NCBI GenBank assembly: GCA_017960415.1
Contig: JAGCZE010000468.1
Location: forward strand, 1-18,975
From: Lachnospiraceae bacterium
GTDB lineage: Bacteria; Bacillota_A; Clostridia; Lachnospirales; Lachnospiraceae
DNA: 18,975 nucleotides
Direction: 5' to 3'
Below the pieces are notes generated by a model, which saw only the letters and a program-made list of their open reading frames with translations, made no database searches and was not told the origin of the DNA. This document shows positions 1 to 6,291 of this stretch, one piece after another; within the stretch, counting starts at the first letter, position 1, and each line of letters starts with the position of its first letter. Position numbers and translations under genes: made by a program.

Positions 1-723
1 GAATGCCCAGACGAGAGTCCATCCGAGGATTCCCATAAAGACGCTGAAGTAGGAACCGGAACCGCCCTGTGTTGAGAACAGTGTCTTGAAATTCTCGAAA
101 CCGACCCAGTGGAACAGGTGCGTGATATAACCGTCGTGGGTACCGTCATAGTTCGTAAATGCGATCAGGACCATGAACACATCCGGTAACAGCGTAAACA
201 GTGTGATACCGATAACAGGAAGTGTCAGCAGTGTCTTGTAGAAGGATTCGTCAACCAGTGACTTGATATCATCCTTCAGGAAATTGATCTTCTTGCCGCG
301 TTCAACCTTAACCTGCGCATCATAGCTCATTTTTACGCTGAATGTAAGTGTAAAGATCAACGCAACGATCAGGAAGATCGTCAATGTACCATACAACAGG
401 ATCTGAAATGAGTTGTCATGGTAAGTATATACATATGTATCGAAAAATTCGTTGTATTCCTTGGTAGGTCCTTCTTTTCCGAGAGAAGGAAGCATAGAAA
501 GCCAATATGATCCTTTATTGATCATATACCAGATAAAGAGTCCCTCAAATGCCAAAAGCACCAGTCCTCTGGCTATCTGTTTGCGTACGAAGCAGCCCAA
601 TCCGAAAATGATAGCGGACAGTTTCGTCCAAATATCGCCCCTTGCAAATGACTTAAAAAAACCGGCTTTTTCCAAAAACAGATCTTCCGTATTGATTATC
701 CTGTCGTTTTCGCCTGTACCCAT
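1..723 (-). CDS. malF: MalF/MdxF-like maltodextrin ABC transporter permease (3' end beyond window)
   Basis: This is a membrane permease subunit of a binding-protein-dependent sugar importer, and 241 codons are visible before the window edge cuts the C-terminal half. It has an N-terminal cytoplasmic segment and hydrophobic stretches at about residues 52-68, 107-130, 166-189 and 223-241. The stretch LLPDVFMVLIAFTNYD followed by HWVGFENF is typical of the Firmicutes maltodextrin permeases MalC/MdxF, which carry extra N-terminal helices before the transport core. The start ATG at 723 is preceded by AGAAAGGA on the minus strand. It lies 161 bp downstream of the MalE-like binding protein, separated by two RNA hairpins, and probably pairs with that protein and with a MalG-type permease beyond the left edge. 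Maltodextrin specificity is inferred from family resemblance and from the starch-binding modules on the neighbour. Confidence 0.9.
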   Translation of the reverse strand, partial: MGTGENDRIINTEDLFLEKAGFFKSFARGDIWTKLSAIIFGLGCFVRKQIARGLVLLAFEGLFIWYMINKGSYWLSMLPSLGKEGPTKEYNEFFDTYVYTYHDNSFQILLYGTLTIFLIVALIFTLTFSVKMSYDAQVKVERGKKINFLKDDIKSLVDESFYKTLLTLPVIGITLFTLLPDVFMVLIAFTNYDGTHDGYITHLFHWVGFENFKTLFSTQGGSGSYFSVFMGILGWTLVWAF

Positions 724-764
724 AGAAGTAATCCTTTCTGACCTTGCCCAACCTTGTGCTCTCA

Positions 765-795
765 GTCATCTCGCAAACAAAGTTCGCTCGATGAC
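765..795 (-). other. RNA stem-loop with tandem G-A mismatch in the malE-malF gap
   Basis: The arms 765-778 and 782-795 pair around a 3-nt loop. On the minus-strand transcript the outer six pairs (GUCAUC with GAUGAC) and an inner six pairs, including one G-U, flank a tandem G-A/A-G mismatch in 5'-CGAG-3' context on both sides. Tandem sheared G-A pairs of this kind are normally stabilising. It follows the terminator-like hairpin at 805-848 and lies about 40 nt before the malF start. A role in protecting the downstream mRNA end or tuning malF translation is inference. Confidence 0.55.
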
Positions 796-804
796 CGTTC
801 GCAC

Positions 805-848
805 AAAAATCGGGGGCCAGGGCCGGACTTTCCGGTCCTAACCCCCGA
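805..848 (-). terminator. Intrinsic terminator / attenuator between malE and malF
   Basis: On the minus strand TCGGGGG (848-842) pairs with CCCCCGA (816-810), an inner CCGGA/TCCGG hairpin sits within, and the stem is followed by five T residues (809-805). It begins about 35 nt after the malE stop. Partial termination here is the usual way to make the binding protein in excess over the permeases, because malF lies in the same direction with no obvious promoter of its own in the gap. Confidence 0.75.
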
Positions 849-884
849 GGACTTTAAGTTTTCCTACGAAGTATAATTTCTCAA

Positions 885-2822
885 TTACTGTTCAAGAGTG
901 ATCATACCTGTCTCTGAGTCAAATACGATAGTGTATGTTCCGTCAGCCTCAACCTTGAAGTTATCGCCGCCGGCAACGCCGCCTACACCGTAGTTGTTAT
1001 CCCAGTTATGACCCTGGCGTACCTTGAACTCATCATTGGCCTTAAGCTGTGCGCCTGCATACTTATAGGTCTTGCCGTCGTTCTGGATCTCCATTTCGAA
1101 ATCGGCATCCCAATTGGTTCCGAATACGGCACCGATCACTGACCATGCATGGAAGCTGGTCTTTCCGAGAGTAATGATACCCTCGCTGAGATCATCGTTT
1201 ACAACAAGTTTAACGAAGTAGTAACCGTCCTCGTCAACTGCCATCTTGTCACCGTCGCGCTTGCCTTCCTGGCCGAAGTTTACATCCCAGCTTGCGCCCT
1301 GACGTACCTTGAACTGGTCGCCGGCCTTAAGCTCAAGAGCTTCCGAATAGTAAGTAGCGGGGCCGCTCTCAGCTGTTCTGGTCATAGGAAGATCTGTATC
1401 CCAGTTGGTTCCGCATACAGCACCGATAACAGAGAATGCTTCCTTCTCATCGCTGGTCATGTTAAATACTGCGTTGCAATCATCATAGTACTTCTGAAGG
1501 ATAGCCTTAAGAGCTGCATCGGATCCGTCGGAATCCTTGATTCCTGCGCCGATTGCCTTCGAAATATCCCACCATGAACCGTGTACATTGCCCTGAGGCT
1601 TTGCGAAAGGAGCCTGAGCTGCAAGAGCTGCAAGTCCGGGGTTCGCAAGTACTGCGTCCGAAGTAGCAAGGTTCTTGTTTGAAGGACCCCACTCAAGTAC
1701 TTCGAATCTCTTTCTCTGGCACTCTTCGCCCGAGAGATACTGAGCAAGCTTTGCAAGGCATGCTGCCTTTGCGGGATCAACCTGAGGCTTAACACCGATG
1801 ATCTTGGAACCTGAGAAGGAACCGATCTGGTAGCTCTTGCCGTCTACGCTGTAGGTAGGCATCTTGGCTGCGCCCATGTTGTCGCCGAGGATATCATGAA
1901 CTGTAGTATTGTTCCAAGGTCCCGAAACGAATGCACAGCAGGGAATAGCTGCCTGGAATTCGGATGCCTGATCGGCATCAACCCACCACTTGTTGGAGAG
2001 GATCTTGTAAAGACCCTTTGCAGCGATGAGACCCTTATCGGAATTGAATGTATCGTTAATAGAAACGAAGTTTCCTTCATCATCTGTTACCCAGGTACTG
2101 TCACAGCCTGTTCCGAAGAACCAGCCTGCCAGATACCAGCCGTTGCCGCCGATAGGAGCCGCAAATGTTCTTCCGGATCTCTCGCATGCTGCAAGAATGC
2201 CTTCAACAGTCTTTGCTTCCTCGTCCGATACAACGCTCTTATCGTAGAACAGATAGTAGCCGTTATCAACGGTAATAGGATATCCGTACAGAGCATCGCC
2301 TGCCGCAACTGCCTGAATACCGCTCTCTACGTTGTTGTCCCTAACGAACTGTGCAGCCTTCTCACCGAGCTGTGTAACAGCACCGGCCATGATCAGACGT
2401 GAAAGCTGATCCTGTGCGAAGTTGAACATATCTGCACCGGCTTCAACGTCGGTGATCATCTGTGTAGCCGCATCCGCCTCGGATACAGACTCGATGGTGG
2501 CATTCAGCTTGATGCCGTCGGTATTGGTCTTGTTGAATTCATCGATCATTGACTTGGTCAGACCTGCGTCTGCGTCCTTCTCGGGAACCCAAACCTTGAT
2601 GTCGTACTCATAAGTAGTACCTGTTGCAGCACCGCCGCCGTTATTGTTGGTGCTTCCGCCGTTGTTATCAGTGCTTGAGCCGTTGTTGGTGGTTCCGCCC
2701 TGATTGGTAGTACCGGGGTCGGTACTCTTGTTGGTATCATCATCCTTCTTCGAGCATGCAGCCATCGAAAGAACCATGACGAGTGCCAGCAGGATCGCTA
2801 ATATTCTCTTAGCATTCTTCAT
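885..2822 (-). CDS. malE: MalE-like sugar-binding lipoprotein with two C-terminal starch-binding-type modules
   Basis: This is an extracellular lipoprotein that captures sugars, probably maltodextrins, for the ABC importer. The ATG at 2822 was chosen because GGAGGA lies just upstream and it begins a lipoprotein signal peptide with lipobox Cys at residue 23 (LSMAAC). An upstream in-frame start at 2876 would add 18 charged residues before the signal and would lie across the operator. Residues about 24-64 are a Thr/Asn/Gly-rich linker. Residues about 66-460 are a family 1 solute-binding domain (KVWVPEKDADAG start; GYPITVDNGYYLFYDKS). Residues 464-560 and 561-645 are two related modules with motifs IGAVxGTNWD and FKVRQGxxWDxNxG, resembling SusE/SusF-type starch-binding domains. 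At 645 residues it is well over the roughly 400 usual for MalE. It is followed by a terminator-like hairpin and malF. Confidence 0.93.
   Translation of the reverse strand: MKNAKRILAILLALVMVLSMAACSKKDDDTNKSTDPGTTNQGGTTNNGSSTDNNGGSTNNNGGGAATGTTYEYDIKVWVPEKDADAGLTKSMIDEFNKTNTDGIKLNATIESVSEADAATQMITDVEAGADMFNFAQDQLSRLIMAGAVTQLGEKAAQFVRDNNVESGIQAVAAGDALYGYPITVDNGYYLFYDKSVVSDEEAKTVEGILAACERSGRTFAAPIGGNGWYLAGWFFGTGCDSTWVTDDEGNFVSINDTFNSDKGLIAAKGLYKILSNKWWVDADQASEFQAAIPCCAFVSGPWNNTTVHDILGDNMGAAKMPTYSVDGKSYQIGSFSGSKIIGVKPQVDPAKAACLAKLAQYLSGEECQRKRFEVLEWGPSNKNLATSDAVLANPGLAALAAQAPFAKPQGNVHGSWWDISKAIGAGIKDSDGSDAALKAILQKYYDDCNAVFNMTSDEKEAFSVIGAVCGTNWDTDLPMTRTAESGPATYYSEALELKAGDQFKVRQGASWDVNFGQEGKRDGDKMAVDEDGYYFVKLVVNDDLSEGIITLGKTSFHAWSVIGAVFGTNWDADFEMEIQNDGKTYKYAGAQLKANDEFKVRQGHNWDNNYGVGGVAGGDNFKVEADGTYTIVFDSETGMITLEQ
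888..1433 (-). repeat. Tandem SusE/SusF-like carbohydrate-binding modules within malE
   Basis: Two consecutive modules are encoded at 1143-1433 and 888-1142. Both open with SVIGAV followed by GTNWD, continue with a KAGD/KAND-FKVRQG-WD core, and end in a beta-rich segment with ITLG or ITLE. They align with each other over most of their length at protein level but differ by many substitutions, so the duplication is not recent. Family assignment rests on motif memory (CBM SusE-F-like; pullulanase X25-type modules are a near alternative). Confidence 0.75.
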
Positions 2823-2870
2823 AAAATCTCTCCTCCGTTCGTAAAATAAATGGATTATTTTGAACAACGT

Positions 2871-2886
2871 GCGCAATCGTTTGCGC
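2871..2886. promoter_or_regulatory. LacI/MalR-type operator at the malE transcription start
   Basis: GCGCAA-TCGT-TTGCGC is an inverted repeat with a central CG, matching the layout of LacI-family operators (MalR type, close to a catabolite-responsive element). It begins about 10 bp downstream of the malE -10 hexamer, overlapping the expected start region, where a bound repressor would block initiation. A MalR gene is not in the window, so the identity of the regulator is inferred. Confidence 0.75.
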
Positions 2887-2896
2887 CACTACCCAT

Positions 2897-2925
2897 AAAA
2901 TATCACGGAATGTTTTTGTTGTCAA
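2897..2925 (-). promoter_or_regulatory. malE promoter (sigma-A type)
   Basis: On the minus strand TTGACA (2925-2920) is separated by exactly 17 bp from TATTTT (2902-2897). The predicted start near 2890 gives a leader of about 70 nt before the malE ATG at 2822, and the palindromic operator at 2871-2886 lies immediately downstream. Confidence 0.8.
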
Positions 2926-2983
2926 TATATATTTTTAACTTTTTTAACCACACGTTTATTAAGCATTTTATACAAACAGGCAT

Positions 2984-3021
2984 AAAAAATTGCGCAACGT
3001 GCCAAAATACGCTGCGCAATT
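2984..3021 (-). terminator. Strong intrinsic terminator after the ytf-type operon
   Basis: The arms 3009-3021 and 2988-3000 form a 13-bp stem (one G-U on the minus-strand RNA) with an 8-nt loop at 3001-3008. The stem runs into a U-tract (TTTTTT on the minus strand across 2989-2984). It lies about 125 bp after the stop of the last gene of the sugar operon and upstream of the malE promoter, so it insulates the two operons. Confidence 0.8.
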
Positions 3022-3040
3022 CGCAATATTTGATATTATT

Positions 3041-3061
3041 TGTTGCGCAAGTTGCGCAACA
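3041..3061. promoter_or_regulatory. Near-perfect palindrome built from two TTGCGCAA units
   Basis: The arms TGTTGCGCAA (3041-3050) and TTGCGCAACA (3052-3061) are exact 10-bp inverted repeats around a single base. Each arm itself contains the self-complementary octamer TTGCGCAA. The same core recurs in the terminator stem at 2990-2997 and, minus one base, at 3013-3019. It could be a protein-binding site or part of the 3' end of the upstream transcript; the sequence does not decide. Confidence 0.5.
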
Positions 3062-3107
3062 TTTTTCACATCTGTAATTATATATCAACTTTTTATTCCG
3101 ATTTCAA

Positions 3108-3147
3108 AACAGTATTTATTCTTCTTAACTATATTGTATATACTGTT
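3108..3147 (-). other. Hairpin directly after the stop codon of the second binding protein
   Basis: On the minus strand AACAGTAT (3147-3140) pairs with ATACTGTT (3115-3108) across a 24-nt loop, starting at the base after the TAG stop and followed by two further T residues. The stem is AU-rich and the T-tract short, so it is at best a weak terminator or a 3'-end-protecting structure before the stronger terminator at 2984-3021. Confidence 0.4.
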
Positions 3148-4185
3148 CTATTCCAATTCCGTAACCGTATACACTTTTCCGTCCAAAATGTAACTGGTTA
3201 CGGTCTTGTCGGCACTGAACAGCTCTTCGGGGACATACTCGAGTTTTTCCGGCACAAGACCAAGCTCCAGTGCATCTATGATCGCTTTTACCCTGGGACC
3301 ATGGAGGGGATTGCACTCCGCGATACAGCTGATCTTACCTTGTTTGGCCAGTTCCAGCGCGGTCTTCCCGACACCGTCAAAGGATACGACCATGATCTGA
3401 CCGTTCCGGATATCGGTTCCGACCTCTTTTCCCGCACCTTCTATAGCCTCGATGGCACCGATGGCCTCATTGTCGTTTTCACAGTAAACAATGTTGATAT
3501 TATCGTATTTCTTCAGGAACATCTCCATCACTTCGCGGCCTTTGGCCTGAGTGAACTCACCCGATACCTCGTCGAGCAGATTCCATCCGTACTGCTCACA
3601 GGCCTTGCGAAGTCCCTGGGTACGCCCGATCTGAGCCGAAGCGCCGATGTTGCCCTGAATATTTACGATATTGATATCGCTGCCGTCTATGTCCGAAACC
3701 CCGAAAAATTCATTCATCCAGGCGGTCAGCTTCCTTGCTTCAAGCTCAAAGTCCGAACCCACCCAGGCTGTGAACAGGCTCTCATCGCCGACATTAACCA
3801 TTCTGTCGACAATGATGACCGGGATCCCTGCATCCTTAGCCTCTTCAAGGACCGTATCCCAACCTTCTTCGGTAACCGGAGCCAATACGATGTAATCCAC
3901 TTCCTGCTGGATGAATTTCCTGATAGCCATGATCTGGTTCGTCTGCTTCTGCTGGCCGTCATCGAAGATCAGGTCATATCCGTTCTCTTCGGAAATGTTT
4001 TCCTTCATAGACTGGGTATTGGCATTCCGCCAGTCCGATTCGGCCCCGAGCTGCGAAAATCCCACGACCGGGCGGCTCTTGGCCTCATTTTCTCCTACAG
4101 TCACTGTATCCCTGCTGCAGGCTGTCAACATGATAAAAACAGCGGCGGTCATAAATAATGCCGCCGCTTTCCTGAAAATACTCAT
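3148..4185 (-). CDS. YtfQ-like furanose-binding lipoprotein, second of the operon
   Basis: This is a periplasmic-binding-protein-fold lipoprotein (type 1, ribose/galactofuranose class) of 345 residues. The start at 4185 forms an ATGA overlap with the stop of the permease gene before it and begins a signal peptide with lipobox Cys at residue 23 (MLTAC); an earlier in-frame start would lie inside the permease. It keeps the motifs I associate with E. coli YtfQ: VGFSQLGAESDWR near the N-terminus, then DGQQKQTNQI, then APVTEEGWD...EAKDAGIPV, and SGEFTQAKGREVMEMF. It is therefore closer to YtfQ than the operon's first binding protein is. Being last in the operon, beyond the internal hairpin, it is probably made in smaller amounts. 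It may feed the same transporter with a second ligand, or present ligand to the YesM-type kinase encoded upstream; the latter is inference. Confidence 0.92.
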   Translation of the reverse strand: MSIFRKAAALFMTAAVFIMLTACSRDTVTVGENEAKSRPVVGFSQLGAESDWRNANTQSMKENISEENGYDLIFDDGQQKQTNQIMAIRKFIQQEVDYIVLAPVTEEGWDTVLEEAKDAGIPVIIVDRMVNVGDESLFTAWVGSDFELEARKLTAWMNEFFGVSDIDGSDINIVNIQGNIGASAQIGRTQGLRKACEQYGWNLLDEVSGEFTQAKGREVMEMFLKKYDNINIVYCENDNEAIGAIEAIEGAGKEVGTDIRNGQIMVVSFDGVGKTALELAKQGKISCIAECNPLHGPRVKAIIDALELGLVPEKLEYVPEELFSADKTVTSYILDGKVYTVTELE

Positions 4186-5237
4186 TTGTTCTGTAATCCT
4201 TTTTTCCTTGCTGAGATAACGACGCTCTGAATTATCAGGAACAGGCACAGCATGGCAGCTATCGTGATACCTGTCCACCATGCGTCTCCGAGTCCCGCTG
4301 ATGCTACTATATTCTGAATCGTACTCAGTGTCAATACTCCGAAGAAGGTTCCTATAACATTTCCGACACCGCCCGTAAGCATCGTACCTCCGATGATGGA
4401 GGAAGCGATCGCGTTCATTTCTGCACCCTGGGCATGTGTGGGAGCACCCGAACCAACATGAAGGAAATATACAAAGCCTCCTATTCCCGCCAACAATCCG
4501 CAGATAAGATGAGCAAGGAATCTTGATCTTCTGACATTTATACCGAGCATCAACGCGCTCTGCTCATTGCCACCCACGGCATAGAAAGAACGTCCGAGCC
4601 TTGTCTTATGGAGCAGGAAAAACATAACCACGAGGACGACCAGTGCCACGATAACACCTATTTCAACATAAGCAGGAACATAATTGCCGAGCTTGTTGAC
4701 CGAACCCATTCCCGGAACGTTGAGTCTCGTGTCTTTCAGCTTCACCAGACTCTCATTTGCGACATTGAAAGGATCGTTATGCACGATCGTCGTCATGCCC
4801 CTTGCAAAGAACATTCCCGCAAGTGTTACGATGAACGGCTGGATACGCAGATAAGCAACAAGGAAACCCTGCACCAGTCCGAAAGCCAGTCCGATACCGA
4901 GTGCGATCAGGATCGCCGTAAATACGTTTCCGCCCTTATAATCAAGATGAACGGCACAGCTCATGCACACCAGCGCCGCCACACCTCCGACCGAAATATC
5001 GATGCCGCCGTCGATCATTACGATACTCATGCCGCATGACATGATGATCAGTGCTGCGTTGCCGTTCAGCATATTGAAGACTGTCTGGGGCTTTAAGAAA
5101 CCCTTTCCCTGGAAAATGATGGCTCCGACATACATGAGCACGAAGGCTACGATGGTGATCAGCATCAGAAGGTTCGTATCACTCAGGCCCATGATGTTTT
5201 TCCAGAGCTTTTTGAAAAATTCCTTTATCTTTGCCAT
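4182..5237 (-). CDS. yjfF: YjfF-like sugar ABC transporter permease
   Basis: This is an integral membrane permease of the BPD_transp_2 (ribose/galactofuranose) family, 351 residues, the usual length. A short basic N-terminus precedes a first helix at about residues 22-43. The family motif GGIDISVGG lies at 77-85, and the IQPFIVTLAGMFFARG segment is typical of YjfF. It should form a heterodimer with the YtfT-like permease encoded just before it. The ATG at 5237 follows the YtfT stop after a single base, and its ribosome binding site AAAGGAGG is embedded in the last YtfT codons. Its own stop overlaps the next gene's ATG. Both junctions indicate translational coupling. Substrate could be galactofuranose, fructose, arabinose or xylose, since this subfamily serves all of these. 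Confidence 0.92.
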   Translation of the reverse strand: MAKIKEFFKKLWKNIMGLSDTNLLMLITIVAFVLMYVGAIIFQGKGFLKPQTVFNMLNGNAALIIMSCGMSIVMIDGGIDISVGGVAALVCMSCAVHLDYKGGNVFTAILIALGIGLAFGLVQGFLVAYLRIQPFIVTLAGMFFARGMTTIVHNDPFNVANESLVKLKDTRLNVPGMGSVNKLGNYVPAYVEIGVIVALVVLVVMFFLLHKTRLGRSFYAVGGNEQSALMLGINVRRSRFLAHLICGLLAGIGGFVYFLHVGSGAPTHAQGAEMNAIASSIIGGTMLTGGVGNVIGTFFGVLTLSTIQNIVASAGLGDAWWTGITIAAMLCLFLIIQSVVISARKKGLQNK

Positions 5238-5238
5238 A

Positions 5239-6291
5239 TCATGCAGCCTCCTTTCCCGGAGACTTCACGAATCTCTTTTTCAGAACAGCCAGCTTTTCCC
5301 TTACCGCAGGGGAGCTCATTACGACAAGGAGGATAACCACAACCGCCTTGTATGCGGGAAGGGCATCCGAAGGAACCTTCAACTTGAACAGTGTGGTGGT
5401 AAGGAACTGTATTGTATAAGCACCGAGAACCGATGCCCACATGTTGAATTTACCGCCGCTCAGCGCGTTTCCTCCGAGTGCCACCGCAAGGATGGCATCC
5501 ATCTCTATGTCCTTGGCTATAACCGAATAGTTGATGGTCTGTATACGGCTGACCTTGATGAGCGCCGCTACAGCAACACATACGCCGAGGATCACAAAGC
5601 TCAGCAGCTTGATCAGTTCGGGATTCAGACCGTTCAGTCTTGACGAACTCTCATTGATACCTACGGATTGCGTATACAGTCCGAGGTTTGTAAATTTCAG
5701 GAGCAGTGCCATTACGATCATACATATGATCGCTATGAAAAGCGGTGTCGGAACCGGAACCCCCGGAATAAAGCCGCCGTAAACACCAAATGAGGCCTCT
5801 TTGATGATCGGGAGCTCATTATGATTGACCCATGCCGCGATGGAACGTCCCGCGGTGAACAGTATCAGTGTGGCGATCATGGGCTGTATCCTGAAATAAG
5901 CAACAAGAGCACCGTTAAACGCTCCCAGAAGCATTGTCACAAGACATCCTACCAGAAAAGCCACGATAACAGGTGCCTGCATCTGCTCGGGGCGTGAGTT
6001 GCCGCCGCACAGCACACGCAGCATCACGCTGCCGCCTACGGCAATGGTTGCGCCGACTGAAATGTCCTGTCCGCCGGAAGCTGCGGTAACAAGCGTCATT
6101 CCCAGGGCCAGGATCGCCAGCTCCGAACCGTAGTCCAGAATTGTTATCAGGTTACCCGAGAGAACACGGTATCCGTCCGAATTCACATCCATCGAGATAT
6201 TGTAAAATGAAGGATCCGCTATCAGATTGAATACCGCAAGTATGAGTATCGCCGCAAGCGGGATGATAAGCTGTTTTATATTGTCTTTCAT
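5239..6291 (-). CDS. ytfT: YtfT-like sugar ABC transporter permease
   Basis: This is the first of two non-identical permeases of the importer, 350 residues, with several hydrophobic segments and the family motif GGQDISVG at residues 73-80. RIQPMIATLILFTAGRSIA is characteristic of the YtfT branch. In this family two different permeases (YtfT and YjfF) pair as a heterodimer around one ATPase that carries both nucleotide-binding domains, and the gene set here fits that exactly. The ATG at 6291 overlaps the ATPase stop as ATGA. An unusually polar stretch at about residues 31-45 (SMDVNSDGYRV) probably lies outside the membrane between helices 1 and 2. Cotranscribed with its neighbours. Confidence 0.92.
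   Translation of the reverse strand: MKDNIKQLIIPLAAILILAVFNLIADPSFYNISMDVNSDGYRVLSGNLITILDYGSELAILALGMTLVTAASGGQDISVGATIAVGGSVMLRVLCGGNSRPEQMQAPVIVAFLVGCLVTMLLGAFNGALVAYFRIQPMIATLILFTAGRSIAAWVNHNELPIIKEASFGVYGGFIPGVPVPTPLFIAIICMIVMALLLKFTNLGLYTQSVGINESSSRLNGLNPELIKLLSFVILGVCVAVAALIKVSRIQTINYSVIAKDIEMDAILAVALGGNALSGGKFNMWASVLGAYTIQFLTTTLFKLKVPSDALPAYKAVVVILLVVMSSPAVREKLAVLKKRFVKSPGKEAA

Noticed and set aside
452..841. Plus-strand open frame over malF and the malE-malF gap
   Set aside because: It is antisense to the malF start and runs through the terminator hairpin; there is no sign of coding constraint.
2823..2876. Upstream ATG at 2876 as the malE start
   Set aside because: It would add 18 residues before a perfect lipoprotein signal peptide, would overlap the operator, and lacks a ribosome binding site, whereas the ATG at 2822 has GGAGGA correctly placed.
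2990..3061. TTGCGCAA repeats considered as a CRISPR array
   Set aside because: The units are only 8-10 bp, spacing is irregular (22, 31 and 9 bp between centres), and no cas genes are present; they fit terminator and operator structures better.
3040..4158. Long plus-strand open frame of 372 codons opposite the second binding-protein gene
   Set aside because: It lies wholly antisense to a clearly recognisable lipoprotein gene, has no credible ribosome binding site, and its protein has no recognisable family features; mirror frames of this length are common in such codon usage.
4963..5643. Plus-strand open frame of 226 codons spanning both permease genes
   Set aside because: It crosses the junction of two well-supported permease genes on the other strand and shows no domain or start signal of its own.
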